Shown here piece after piece: positions 11,311 through 25,600 of a stretch of 64,000 bases of DNA. The first letter of the stretch is position 1, and each line of letters begins with the position of its first letter. A program made the position numbers and the translations under genes. Location of the stretch: the NCBI GenBank assembly GCA_024516155.1, contig JAJJXM010000020.1, positions 496,001 to 560,000 on the forward strand, written 5' to 3'. This stretch comes from Pyronema omphalodes. Taxonomy: Eukaryota > Ascomycota > Pezizomycetes > Pezizales > Pyronemataceae. The notes under the pieces are model-generated. The model made no database searches, was not told where the DNA came from, and saw nothing but the letters and a program-made list of their open reading frames with translations.

Positions 11311-14300
11311 TGTGGAGAGGGGATTTTTAGCTGTGGAAAAGTATGGCTGGATTATTTGTTGTGGACTGGGAATTGGTGATTGGGGATAATGGTAGGTTCT
11401 TGGCTTTTTGATGAGGGGGGTTATAGAGGTATGCTGATAATGATATTGTAGTTGGGGTAAGTTTGCAGGTTTTCGATCATCGTTATCGTTATCGTGGTGA
11501 GGTTCAGGTTCAGGTTGAGGTTGAGGTCGAGGTTTTTGATTGTCGTAATTGTTATCGTTATCGTTGCCATCGTAAGGTTGAGGTACGCTGATTGTTATGG
11601 GGTTTTCAAGTATCGTAATCGTTATCATTATGGAGTTGAGATGTAGGTTCAACCCGCAGTTAAGATGTAGGGTCTGGGGTGTAGGGTATGGGGTGCGGGG
11701 GGCGGGGTGTAAGTGGAAGTGGAGGTGGAGGCTGTGATAGCATTATCCCGGAGTACTAGGGCTGACTCCTAGGGCTAACTTTGAGGGCCGGGTCTTAGGG
11801 CTTCTAGGACTGCATACCTGGACTACATACCGGAGCTACATACCAAGGCTCCTAAGGTTTCTGGGGCTTCCGGGATTACATATCAGAGCTCTTAGACTGG
11901 AGTTTCTAGGGTTCTAAGGGTTCTAGGGCACTCAGGGTTTCTAGGGCTCCTGTGGTCATGCGGATACTCCAGTGGAGTAGCCAGACACCTGTCACCTACT
12001 ACCCGCTCTCGAATTGAGCTATGAAAACTAAAATTAAAGCTTCTACGCTCAAAAATAAATAAATGGATACAAATATAAAATTGATGGAACGAGCTTAGAT
12101 ACCCCTACCCGAATGACAAGGAGCTTTTTTAATGCCCCCATTGCAGTTAACTCGGTATGTATGGTGCAGACCCCAAATTTTTATGTAATATATATCAACT
12201 GTATATGTAATTTTTAGACGTCGAGAAATATGCTTTATGGTGCACTATATTGTAAATATAATCATTATTAATAGGAATGTTAATTTTCATTATCTATGCA
12301 CGGTAATAAATTTCTATTTTGCTTCTGTATAATATCTGGTCCACGACATCAATGATCGAACATCTGGACTTATAACAGCGTTATTGCTTAAGAAGTAGGT
12401 TTCGTGAATAATTTGACAGATAAAGATCCACAAATGTCAAGAATTCCATGAAAATAGCTTGACGTGATAATAATCTATAAATCCTTTGAAACAAAATAAA
12501 GTACGAAATCAACATATATACAGAGTACAGTGATATTTCATGAATCCTGAAGTTTCGGAGTTTGAGAGTACAAGGATCGTCTCGTAGTACGGTTAAGTGG
12601 TACAATACCCGTGTATAATGAAACTATACTCCTTCTATTTCTTCTTCTTCTTCCTCGCTTGAAATTATATTAAACCGTCACCATATCAAACTAACTAACT
12701 ACCCCCGCCTCTCATAAACATATCCTAGAAATAGTTAGAGAAAAGTCGTAGTAGTCTTTAGGTAACGCTAGAACAAAATATTTTATGGCATTTGAAGGAC
12801 TTTCAAAGGTCTTTATGTGCTTTGATAGAATTATGTATGTTCCTACGGACCGGAGAAACATTTTTTTTTCTGGAACGCCTTCTCCTACTAGCCATTAAGT
12901 AGATGTATGCGTTGGCAAATCTATGCTATGTAAGATATGTATATTGTATGGGTATATCTTGGAATTAGAAGTTGAATATTGTGTTGAACTTGAACTTATG
13001 TACGTAAATAACCTGGATATGGGTTTACTATGCTATACTGTGCTCAAGTTTTATACTCAGTTATATGTGTCCTCTTTCTTTTTCTTCCTCTCTTCTTCCT
13101 CAGAATATCAATAATATCAATCACTGAGCCCTGCTCGTTATTTATTTACTTATTCATTCATAATATGTTTCAAGAAAATAGGAAATATCAAGCTTTTATC
13201 TACACTTGTCTGCCTATTCATTAGGAAACTCTCTTTGGATAGCTTTTCTAGTTGCGGTGGAAATCGAATGATAAAATATCGTGGGAAGTATTGTTTACTT
13301 CATCATCTTTTTGTTACTAATCTCATTATTCCTTGTCGTCGGGAAATATTTTTGAATTTCTTGTTGTGATGACGTTAATATTGACCGTGGTCCATTAGCC
13401 GGACCGCCAAAGCACGTGATTCAAGGTTTGTGCTGTTGCCGATCACTTCCTAAACGGGCCCGATTGGGGGCATCACAATTTCCTTATAGCATTTAGATTA
13501 ATGGATTCTTTGAAGTGCGTTATGTCTGCGTAATATAAATCGCCGAGTACCTCCAGTCGGGGGGTTTTCGGGAAATGTGGGTGCCGCGTATACGTAATGC
13601 TGATGAAGTGTAAAATGATTATGTAAGTACACATCTTTCTCTGTCATGATAATGGTTTCCCACTTGAAAACAAAGAAGAAGAAAATGAGATATACCAAGG
13701 TACAAGGGTAAGTCCGGTGGTCTACTTGTGCTTGTATATCATCGCGCTGCACTTCTGTTTCGTTTAAACTGCGGTGCCAAGACAATTACCTTCCGTGAGC
13801 CACCGGATATTTTTTGATGATTTGAACCTCACTCTCCTTTAGGAAACCTTGAAACTTATTATTATTCAATTGCCATGTCCGAATTGTATGGGATGTGCCG
13901 TACTTAAGGCGCCCGAAAGTACGTGCATACATCGTAGGGAAGTTTATGCCACAGCATAACAACCATAAGGAATATTTCCTTAAGCTATTTTATGCGCATA
14001 ATCCTCGGCCACATGAAACATTTTTTTAATGTGATCACGTTGATGAATCGTAAGTTTTAGGCTTACTGCATGTCTTATTTCGTTACTAACTTTTCTATCA
14101 CCAGATATGAACGTGCGATGTCAAGTGATTTTTTTTTTCCTCTGCCAGTTTTCCATTATCACGCTGTTTATGGGTTCGCCGGCTGTAACCGTAGGATATG
14201 TCTGGCGAACCTTATAACGTAGGAACCCCCCCCCCCCCCCTTCTCATCACCACCACCACTGTCACCACCTTCTCAGAAATATATAGCCCGGTATGTATAA

Positions 14301-17300
14301 CCTGAGACCGGCTTGAATAAAGCTTGGTAAAGTACAGATTTGATCATGATGTCTAAACTTAGAAAGAAGTATGACGCTATACCAAAGTAGAGTACATGCT
14401 GTCATAAGTATGTATGGCATAAAGATGATCAGGATCGTCGCCATCGCCAGCGAACCGTAGGGAGAACTCTCATAGGGCGTTGAAAAGTCATGTGACTTAA
14501 TAGCCACCGGGTGCTGCCGTAGACCCCTCCCAGTTGCATTATTTTTGTTCCTTTAGATCAAATCGATGATAGCCAATTGAAGTTGATCATTGGTTTAGCT
14601 CATGCCTTCTTCAGCTGCTAGTAAAATACATCGGGAGGGGGGATTTTTTTCTCTAGAGATTCAACCATGCTGATTGGTTATATGTAAAAGGCCTTAGTAA
14701 ACGAAACGAAACATACATACATACAGAACTGTAGCTAGAGAAATATGCGGGATAAAATAGTTGTCGCTTGGTTGAGATATTCGAACGATAAGATCCCAGC
14801 TGGGTGATGAATTGTCGGATCGGATACAGGAAATATACTTTTTCTGTGGCCTGGGTGAAACTTCCGTTTTCGTTTCATGTATGGATTATCGTAGATAGCC
14901 TCCCGTTTTTACGCCACCGGCCACGTTGTGCGGGTGCTTGCGGACTTTGGTTGGTGACTTTAAGACGACAACATTATTTGTATTGGAATAATGCGATGTC
15001 GGTGGTTGTTGAAACCTTCACAACTTTTGCTTTATGAAGCATTGTTCACGCCACTGGAAATAACTAGTGGAAAGCGATGAGCTGTAAATTTCCGGGGCCT
15101 TGCGGAGAGAAGACTCAAGGGTGTTTCCGGGTTTAATACTTACTGTCTTCGGCGAGCGGGGATGGGTTGCATAAATGTCTTCAGTGCCCTTCAGGCGGCC
15201 TTTTACCCCGGGCGGCATCTACTCTGCTCTAAAAATGTATGCATCTGTATCCCTTACCGCCGCAGTCTGAATCGCAATTATTATGCAATTCCATCATCGT
15301 GAGGCCTTTTGGTAAAAAAAAAACAGTGATCGTGTTTTATATCACTCTAGCAAAGCGGTGCTACAAAAAAATAACTCCCCGTAAGGTTTTACCAAGGGTT
15401 CGCCCGTCGGTCTTGAAGGATGTCCCGACAACCCGGTACGCATATCAGCGACGCTGTCCCCGTGGGGACCGGCGTGATCGAGAAACAGCCCCCTAACTTG
15501 GACCCATCCAGCCCACGAACCGATGAACTGTACATGTCTACATGCTCCAGATCCTCAGGACATCATCTTCTCTCCTGTGCAACCCCGCTCCAGCTCACCA
15601 TCTTCCTGGGTTAAAAGTTCGATTTTGATAGAGTAGTTACATGGGAGAAATGGATATCAAACCTCGGCGCAGGTCTAGAGTTGGGTCAGATTTCCTCAGC
15701 GTCTTGACAGCATCTAACTAGCAGCAGAGTGGTTGGATTCTAAAGAAAGTCCCCTCATTTTTGCCGTGAGTCTTCTGGTAGTACTTCGGTTGTGCGGGCA
15801 AGGGGACAACGCAGAGGTAAGGTTGGAATTTTGTTCGTCGCACCTGCAAGCTCAGCCAGGCAGGACTCGCTGAAATCAGCCCTTGTTGAGGGGTGAGACT
15901 TGATATCAAATTTGGGCAAATGGCGAATCGGCGTCCGTTTGGAACACTTGCAGATGTTGATTTTGTGCTTGTCCGCCGAAAGCGAGGAGGGTAATCAGAT
16001 GGGCCAATGGAGATGGGGGATGGAGGAGGGGAGAAGACTCCGCTTGTTGCTGCCTTCGATCTCTCGCCTCCCCCCCCCTCCCCAAGCTCGCTCGCTCGCT
16101 CCACCTCCACTCCTCCCACCCTCCCGCTCGGTGATACTCCAAGATGTCGTCTGGTCGTCTCCCTAAGGCTTCGTACCCCCTCCCCCTCATCTCCCCTCTC
16201 CCCTCACTCGCCCGCTAAGGAAGGCTGTCCACTCATTCATCACCGTTCGAAAGCAGCTCACACTGGCACGCCTCCCACACCCCTCTCCCCTCCCCCATGC
16301 CACTCACTCGCAACCACCACCCCCCCCCCCTCCCTCCCCACTGCCCTCACTCCGTTCTGCCCGCTCCAGCCAATCACAGGCAATATTTTCCCTCCACCGC
16401 CGTGTCAGGGTCTCTTGCTCAGTTTCTGGGCTGCTATCCTATGCTGGGCCCCTCTGATATCCCCCCAACTGCGCGCTGCATGGGCGTTCCGCAATGTCGT
16501 ATGTATGTGGTAGTCGCAAAGAGTTTCGCCCCATGCCTGCCGAGTATGTTCCTTGTACAGCGTTTAGCACGACCTTTGCCAGCGTGGCCGACGATCTATT
16601 TTGCGCTCTAACGAAAGAACCACAGCTATGCCCTGAGACGAGTTGCTTAGCATCCATCCAGAGCCAAATTCTGACCTTCTCTCCCCTCACTTTCCCTCCG
16701 ACAATTCGAATCATCGCAAGAGCAGTGCATCCCCGAATCTTCGACCAACCAGCTTGAGCAGCACACAAAACACCTATATCTAAGCAGCGCGAAGGGAAAC
16801 TTGGCGCGAATCGAACTCTCTCTCCCTCCCCACAGCCAGCCCATCATCTATCGTTCAGGCTGAGACTTATTCCACTACTGCTTCCACTACTGCTCCCCTC
16901 CTTCCCCATCACTGCCCGCACTCGAGAAACAAGAAAAAAAATAAAATAAGGTAGCGGGGAGATCTGGAGGCCTGACAGCGGTATCTATCACAATCATCAT
17001 CATCATCATCTTTGTCTCCCATCATCACCGTCATCACCACCACCAACCACACACCACACACCACAACCACATCTACGCGTGATATTTAGCGAGCGAGCGA
17101 GCACAAGCAAGCACACCGCCACTACCGGGGCCTTATTTTTTTTTCTTATTGCCTTTGCCTTTCTGCCAACGAGCAAACTTGACACCGTCGTTGTCTGCAT
17201 CTGCTCTGCTCTGCTTGCCCCATCCATTTTCCAGCAGTCAGACCTATCCCTTCTGAGAGCTTTCAAAGGAACAGAACAAGGAAGCAAATCACTGGAAACT

Positions 17301-17470
17301 ACGCCATAAGTGTGGATTTGCTGGTCAATTCGAAACATTGGACGACGTGGTTAGGATATTTTGGAGCCGCCCTCCCCCGCCAATAACAGCTACCAGGCGC
17401 ACCCCAACGGCTGTCTGCGTACCTGCTGAACCTCCAGTATTGCATAGGGTATTTATATATAAATTCCATT

Positions 17471-17491
17471 CCCCCCCCCCCCCCCCCCCCC
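17471..17491 (+). repeat. Poly-C run (21 nt)
   Basis: Uninterrupted C run about 340 bases upstream of the MATH-BTB start. It is one of several long G/C homopolymers in the window's non-coding DNA. Confidence 0.9.
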
Positions 17492-17826
17492 TCCATCCAC
17501 CCCTAATTCCAGCCCCGCTGGAATGTTTGGAGAAAAGCTTGATCTGATATAAGGAGATAGAAAGAGTAGCTTTTGACAACAAACACATCAACTGCAACAA
17601 AACTCTCCAAGTCATCATCCTGGAACCCCTAACCGCCACAGCTTCCAGCAACATAAAGAACACGCTCGCCGCTGTCCAACGCTACCACCCCGCACCAGTT
17701 GCTCAGCGCCGACTTACCACCAAAATTTCCAGTACTATTACGAGGAATATCGAAGAAAAATATAGTTCGTTTATGTGTTTGGAAAAAGGCAGTGGAATTC
17801 GCCAGTACCTAGAACACACAAAACCC

Positions 17827-19672
17827 ATGGCGGCTTCAATCGTCCACATCCCGTTGGCTCCTATGACATTGGAGATCAATGCGGCATCGTCAGAATATGT
17901 TACATGGACTGTAGGTTTATTTTTTCTACAGCTAATTTTTTTTTCCGAAATAAAGGGCTCTAACAGAAGCTGCCTTTAGTATAGATGGAAAAATGTCGAC
18001 TTATCGGCCGACTTCGAGACGTAAGCTCCCGCCCCCGCAGCTCTTCGTAGGAGATTTTGAAATGGACCGCAACTAAACTAACATTATCACTACTAGTTAC
18101 TCACCGAATTTTGGACATCCAGACGGCTGGGTATGGCGGATGTTGTTTCAACAAAATGTCGACGCTGCAGGAAATCGAGTTTACGGAATCTTTTTATACG
18201 TCGTAATGACCGATAACGAACTGCAAGAGCGCACTTGGACAAGAGATATCCGATATCTACAATTTTGCATACTCAACTCCGAAGGTCGTCAGTTGAAGGA
18301 TAAAACCACAGTTGCGTTGTACAGAGAAAATCAACTGTCATGGGGGTTCCCGGGTTTGCTTGATAACAGCATCCTACTCAGGGATCCGGTAGTAAACAGC
18401 CGTCGCACAGTCGATATCGTCTGTCGGCTACGATATCACCCTACGCAAGAGAAGCTACGACGACCACTTAGCCCAAACATCTCATCGAACATTTTGGGAA
18501 ACTCAATGATGGGCACTACTCACCCCACTTCGCGAACATCGTCGACTCCCGCGAACTTCTGGGATCAACAGAGCAACGCTGCCGCTGTCGCGGATCCAGT
18601 GGGCAAATCCCTCAAGAAGATCCTTCAGTCCGGCGACTTCTCTGATCTTGACATTGTTGTCGGCCCCGAACAAAAAGTTATCAAAGCACACAAAGCGATT
18701 CTTGCAGCACGAAGCGAATGGTTCCGTTCAGCACTTCGCCCCGCTTTCCGCGAGGCACGTGAAGGCCGTATCAGCATGCTTGACGATGACCCAAAGATCT
18801 TTGAGGCATTGCTGGAATTTTTGTACACTGGCGAATACCCTCTCTCGCAACTCGAGTCCAACCTCCGCCCATCACAAAAGACACCAGAGCCGATTAGCTT
18901 TTCTTCACGCAGCCCGCCGACCATCCCACCAAGGGTCATGGACTGCGATAACGTGATGACCGGCGTCTCTCCCTTCTCTCCACCATCGGAGAGTCAGATT
19001 TCTGCAACTTTGGAAGAAACATACGATTACATGTCTACCACCGGCTCTTACCCCGAGGATAACGAAATCGAACTCGACGATCAGAAATTTCAGCTCTTCC
19101 TCATGGCAGACAAATATGGTGTTACTCAGCTTAAGACTTTGATCCGATTACACCTGACAAGCGAGCTTCTAGACGCCAATAACAACACTCAACCCGGTCA
19201 GCGGTTGTTGAGGTTAATCAGGTTCGCATTTGAGGATCTTCCTGAGAGCACCCACAGTAGAAGTGTCTCCAGGTCTACAAACCGTGAATCTGTTTCGCAC
19301 CACATGTCAGACCGGCTATCTCCGGTTCCTTCCGCACCCTCGCCTTTTGCAAATTTGGCCAACAGCAACGGATTTTCCACCGCCAACTCCAATTTTGCTG
19401 AGATTGAGAACAGAGAGGGAACTGCGTCAACCTGTGGAGACCAAATGGTTACGGAACGAACAATGTCGCCCAGAGCTCAAGGAGGGAATGATTATGCAGG
19501 AATCTACGGAAGAGACAACGAGACCGCTCTACTGAGGGAATCCATTACTAGCTACGTGGCGAAGATGTATCAACAGGTTAGGTGTATAGACGGATACGAA
19601 GAACTCCTACAGGAGGGTGGGGCTATGGGTGGATTCGTCAGGATGGTCATGGACAGTATGTTTCGGCCGTAA
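17827..19672 (+). CDS. MATH and BTB domain protein (probable Cul3 adaptor)
   Basis: Three exons: 17827-17910, 17980-18020 and 18097-19672, giving about 566 residues. Splicing joins TWT to YRWKNVDLSADFET and then to YSPNFGHPDGWVWRMLFQQ, restoring a MATH fold (residues about 20-160). A linker follows, then a BTB/POZ domain from residue 221 (GDFSDLDIVVGPEQKVIKAH). MATH-BTB proteins such as SPOP and fission-yeast Btb3-like proteins act as substrate adaptors of Cullin-3 ubiquitin ligases; that role is inferred from the family. The BTB domain is split by an insertion of about 85 residues (roughly 293-378, Pro/Ser-rich then acidic) between LEFLYTGEYPL and FQLFLMADKYGV. A second disordered stretch lies at about 400-490. 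The start chosen (CCCATGG context) begins MAASIVHIPL; an in-frame ATG at 17773 would add 18 residues. The acceptor of intron 1 is TTTAG at 17979, because the nearer CAG leads to a stop. Confidence 0.85.
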
Positions 19673-22600
19673 GCGAACTACCGCACGATGAGCGTACTAC
19701 TGCGCACTCTATAATCGAATCGAATGAAAGCGGCGATTAAGAGGAGGCAAGAGGAACGAAAAGGAGGAAGGCGTACATATTGGATTTTTCACGTTTCATG
19801 CCAGTTATGACTGATGAATTCTCCCCTAACCCCATAAAATGTGTTTGTTTGCTTTTTTTTTTCTTTCTATATCGTTCATTTTCGTGGTTGTCACGCTCGC
19901 TGCTAACCGGCTGCTAACTGTTCGGGCTTTGTTTGCATAGGGGTTTTGGTTTTTTGTCACTACTGCTGTTTTTGTCGCAATTGCTTACATGTTTGGGTGG
20001 ATATCTGTGTTTTTGCCGTGTTTTTTGTTATGAACGTCAATCTCGCATCACATGCATCAAAGAGCGATTTTTAGGTCGTGCTTTATGGATTCACGTCGTT
20101 TATATCTGGAGTTAACCGTTCTGCTGAAAATTCTATATAGGTCTGTTGTCTTTTTTTATTTCTGTTTTGATGATTTGTCACATCTTTCTGTTGTGTTTCA
20201 TGGGTTTGGGTTATGGGATCGTATGCTGTTGTATTGATGTTTTTGTGGATATCACAGGGTTTTGGTGAAATGTACTTTTTGATGCTGGGGAACGGATAGA
20301 GAGGCGAAGATGCACGATGAGACGAAAGAAAGAAAGTATATACAAATGAAATTGTCTTTTGACTGATCAAACGCCTTTCTCCATCTTAAAATTTCTAAAT
20401 TATGATAACGTCTTGAATTGTGAACAAACAAATATTTAATGAAGATGTGCTGTCAAACCGCGATGAGATGAAGAAAAACGCATACATAAATCTCCATATT
20501 ATGACGTCGAACATCGCCACGAAAGATTCAACCTCGACCGGCGTCGTTTGTAAAAAATAAAAAAATTGTTGTCGACGCGATGAACTGATCTGATGAGGTG
20601 TTAGAAGTGAAAATATTGCACGTATCCCACAACGGTGTTCCTGCGCTGTGCACCGCCGCCGCCGCCTCCGCCGCCGTGGCCGTCACCATCACTTGCCGAC
20701 GCACGATGAAGCCCGACGCAGTTGACAGGCAGCGCAGAAGCCAAAAAAAAGATACGTGGGCCAAGATGATTGAAGAAATGGGCATGCGAGGCCGCCGTGT
20801 TGACAACCAATTATCGTCATTGCACGCACGTCGCGAACTCGCGAACGGCTGGTGGCCGCTACCGGTGGACGGTGCCGAGCTCGCGAATGCCTCTTTTTTT
20901 TCGGCGAAAACTAGCTTCGTGATCGACAGTGGAGGAAGACTGAAAAGCTGAAAGCACAAGTCCAGGGCGGAACTTGAACTGGAGGTTTTGGCGGGTCTAT
21001 TTTTGGAATTTGTAAGCGTGAGGCCCGGGACTGGACGGAACATGGGCCAAGTCATTGCTCTTCTTGGCCGGTCGCAACTTGGGTCGCACTTACTCTCACG
21101 ACCTCCACTTCCACGAACCAGCGAGTTGAAAATCTTCAGACTTTTCGACCTCTCCCCATTCATCACCTGGTTTTTTTTGTGAAGCTAATATATTCATGTT
21201 TCTCTAGATCTTAACTTTCGATGAAAATCTCTCCATCAACGGCAATTCAAGCTCGTGAACATAAGCTGCAACTCTGGGGTGCGCTGTTTCAACCTTTCCA
21301 TCGATCATTCTTCAGATCCACCAATCATCGAAAGAACCAGAAACCAGATGTTTCGATTTTTTCTACTGCGTTTCGAGATGATTCGAGAATTTGGAGAAGA
21401 AACGACACATCCCATGCTGCGATACAGCTAGATCCGATCGAACCGATGTACGACTTGCCCTTGCTGCGTTTCTGAGCTTCTACTTCTGTTGTACGGACGA
21501 AAGAGAAAATTCTATGTGAATCCCCCGACTTGCAGCAGCCACGTAACAAAAACTACTGCTATTTGACACCCTCCGTTTCATGCAGATTCCGAGTAGGGCT
21601 TCATGCAGAGGATGGCAGTCTGCGTGTACGCGAATTTTGAAGGAACGAAAAAAAGACCGTGTACTGTAGGTGCGTCGAATAGTATGCAGCGTTTGCAAAC
21701 GACCTTACCTGTGCGTACAAACCAAGGTAAAATGAAACGCAGTGAAGGACAAGTTTGGTTTGGCTCTAGATGAAGTGGATGAAAGGCGAACCATTTGTTC
21801 CAAACTAGACTACCACTACTACTCCCTATAAACTGACTATGATTCAGGCACGACATCATGTATTCTTCACCAGCCTATAAGAACCAGTTAGAGTCACTCT
21901 AACAATTATATCTATCTTTTCCGGAGTTAGGCCAAAATACTCCGCTCTAAATACTTACGATATGGCGTACCACCTCATACCTGCGGTTTAAGGTCTATTT
22001 TCTTTCAACCTATGGCAGCACGAAATTTCAGGCTGCGTAATAATTGCAAAACCTTACCACGACTACCCGTAGCCACGGGAATCGTAGACCGTCTCTGGGT
22101 TCGATATGCTTCATTCCGTTTGGGCCGCAGGTGGTCCATTCCGCACAAGACGCAGCCTGACTGATCAACCAATCCGGGAATGTTTCTGCCAGTCCAAGGA
22201 TTGGGTTCCGGTTTCATCCTTCAACGGCTATAAACCAATGGGAACCCAATGATCATTGGAACAGCGAGGATCCAACAGCGGCCGTGGGGATGAATTAGGG
22301 ATTCGGACCAGGGATTTCTAACGAGATCTACTATGTACGGCCACCTAGAGCGGATTGACGTATTCCAAGGTACTGTAACCTCGTTCTAACCCGGAAATAC
22401 ATCCAATCGGCTGGAGCTTCTAGATGTTTCGTTAGCTGGATTCTTGGTCTGTGGGTTTTCCCAATGGCTTGCGGCCGCTTACGAAACGACTGTGTAACAA
22501 GTGTGATATGCAGAATTAGCTTGAAGAATTTTGCCGGTGATTGGATGAAACTTGAAGTAGATTGTTGGAGTAAAATCTAGTTCAAGTTTCATCCCCGCAG

Positions 22601-25600
22601 CAACAAGCGGCCTACTCTAGACAAGCGGCCTAGCGGGCGATGATGCAGAACATGCGGACTGTGGGGGCATTCAAGTCTAGAAGCACTAGTCCAGACATGA
22701 TGAACTCGGTATTTAAGCTACTGCAAGGCCCGCTGCAAGTGATGAGCGGCATGAAGATAACGGTCATCAGCGGGCAACGTAGCGGATCCATGAAAAGTAG
22801 CATATAAAAATCCTGTCATCCAACTGTTGAGTCACTACAACTGCATGACAATGCTGACTACTCCCTCGTATCTGACCATCATCTCTCATGAGTAAGATTA
22901 AGTTGTAGAACAGTAATCATAAAGTAAAGAATGTAACGTTCCCCAACGATCCAATGAATTTAAATTCCTTAAAGGAACCTGCAGCACATGTAGAGCAGGT
23001 ATGGACTGGGCGGTCAGATCTCCGGTAGGCTCGGCCTAGAGAAATGCCGTGTCGTGATGCGCATTTTGTTCGGCCGCATTGACACGGCATGATGCGGCAT
23101 GTGGTATGCGGTATGCGATATGCGATATGCGATATGCGGCTTCCATCCCACCTAAAGTAAATATCTTCGCCGCCCCCAAATGTTTAACCAATGCCCGGAG
23201 AGCCCGCATACCTACCTATGTAGCCCGCACCACATATCACTGCAGCCCGCACCACATATCACCATAGCCCGCATCTGCATTATCATCACCGCACATGCCG
23301 TACAAAGAAATTTTCTTTCCTTATGGCCGTATGGCCGTATGTACATACATAATGGCATAATACACCATTGATGTATGTACTGTAGTCGGTTTCATACAAG
23401 TTACAACAGTGAAATGCAGGTTACATGTCACATTTGATGAATTTTTTTTCCGCCGAGAAATAGGAAGATATTGTACCATCTGTATGTACCGTACATACAT
23501 AGTATCCCCGGAGTTAGGAACCGATATCCCCATCCATTATCCCATCGCCGCAACTACTCATTGCTGGACGGAAGAATTTTTCACCGTGGAAAATGCTTTG
23601 ACAACTCATGATGCTTTTCTGGTAGGAATGCCATACTGTACTGCGCATTGATGCCCTTCTATGTCATTCTGGATAGTACGTATACATCGTTGATACCCTA
23701 TGGACTACTTTGGATATGTACAACAGGGGTTAGTTGGAAAACGGGGTATGAGGAAGAGGGTTTAGGGTACAGTTGACACCGAGGGAAGTTCTCAATACAT
23801 AGAGAATTGTTCTCAGCTAAATATCCCCATATGTAGTGCTGCTATGATGCGATGACGCACAGCGTGCATGGTTCTCTACATAGATGGTTATGTATAGTAG
23901 CGGTATGCCTTGCAGCGGTGCAGCATAGATGAACAAAATATTCCGCTCCTGGAGTATCAACAGAGATGATGGGTAGAGGTTGATATCGATACTGGAGGTC
24001 GATGGATTTGGGGTAGGGTAGGGTACAGTCAGATACATATTTTTAGGATATCAATTTGTAGCCCTATCGTAAGGATAGAAAGCAAGATGCGGTGGGCTAA
24101 GTACATATGGCACCATAGTTCATCCCAACTCCGGCTGTAGAAACACAATGATGCAAAAAAAATGTGCCGAAAAAGAAATAAAAGCAAAAACCAGTTAGCA
24201 TATGTACGTAGAAGGATCCATGTGATGTAGGTATAGGCATGTAAACCCCAATCTGCCGTTCGATTCCTGAATCACTCGACCGGCGGTGTTTTATATAAAT
24301 ACATCTACATCTACCATTTCATAGGGCTGAAATTTAATCCGTAAAATTGATCAACTGTATGTACATATGGGTCAGTCTGTATTTATCCGCGGCTGATGCG
24401 TTTCAAACGGCTATTTTGTCGGAGCTACTAAGTTTCGTTTGTAGCCGCTAGCTACCAGCCTTATCGCTTCCGTTGATCTGCTCTATGTATCATCTCCTGG
24501 GCGCCCGTCTATGCATAAAGTACATACCCCACCCGTGTTATCAGGCTTTTAATAGTTATATTGTAGATCTATTTAGATATCTCCCCAGTTCACCGGAGAT
24601 CTTGTACGCGAGACTTGGCTGCTAATTCATCCGATTTCTGTGTCATATCTCATATCTGATCTTTTCAACACTGCCGAACGAAGTTTAACGGAGGAATAAT
24701 CCTAACCGAAGTATTGGATTATGTCTTACTTCTACGTCAAAAAGAGGTCCCAGTTTGACGGCATGATTCATATTCGTCATAAGTATTCAAAAGCTCGTCT
24801 GATCAGTTAGAATGATCCTGCACATAGCCACAGTCTTATTATTGTGCCTCTAGATACAATCCATAGAACTTTGTAAAACTGTCCACATGCCAAACATTAT
24901 CTTCCTGTCTTTCCATACTCATATGATCCCACCTCCGCCGCTCATAGTTCAGCATCTTTAATCTATCATCCACTTATCATCTTCCAATTCATATCCGAGA
25001 CCCGAGATCAAATCATCTGAACAAAGGGTATACTCTAATACTATTAAGTATCTTTATGCCGGAATTCCAAGCCCTATAGAGATCGACATCATGGAATTTT
25101 GCTTGCATAAGACTTTGCTTAGATCTGATTGATATCCGGTGTGGGGTGCAGTAGTGGGGTCACAAATTGCAATTGTTCTACATCTTCTGCGGGTGATTGT
25201 GACTTTTGAGTCCCTGGATACTAGGTTTCCGATTAATGAAGGACTTTCATAGATAGGAGTTGATTTAAGATCCGGTCACAATATAACTGGAGATGAGGCT
25301 CTTAAGGCAAGTTTGATGGTGCTCGTTTTAACAGGGGTGGTGAGTATATCTACTATCTGTTAAAATGGTTTGACATAAGCGATGAAGTCGATGAGAATAG
25401 GATGGTGTATCTAAAGTAGTAGAGTCTAATTATATTTATTCAATGAAGTAATGGATCTAATTGACTTGTTTTCATCCACTTATATTGCAGAAGCATAAGT
25501 GTTTACATATTTGATCTGATCAGATTCAATTTGATTTAATCATATCATACATCGATCGAGGCCTTCGAGTTTTGTGCAGGACAAAAGAAGCTTCAATCCT

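Larger units (their letters stand above)
10184..17826. other. Gene-free spacer upstream of MATH-BTB gene
   Basis: No convincing gene. It contains a 16-nt G run (10901-10916), a G-rich minisatellite (11081-11310), degenerate CTAGGG-like repeats (11750-11970), AT-rich DNA (12.0-14.6 kb), a 15-nt C run (14226-14240) and a C/T-rich domain (16.0-17.7 kb) that probably contains the promoter and long 5' leader of the gene at 17827. Open frames such as 16007-16513 and 11652-10996 are products of repeats or composition. Confidence 0.5.

Noticed and set aside
10996..11652. 218-codon minus-strand frame with PPYPPISPHI repeats
   Set aside because: It is a direct read-through of the 10-bp minisatellite; comparable open frames exist on the other strand.
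16007..16513. 168-codon Pro/Ser-rich + strand frame
   Set aside because: It lies in a C/T-rich promoter/leader region and overlaps other similarly open frames.
20528..21166. 212-codon minus-strand frame and 117-codon + strand frame
   Set aside because: They overlap each other, show no family resemblance, and depend on a locally GC-rich trinucleotide patch.
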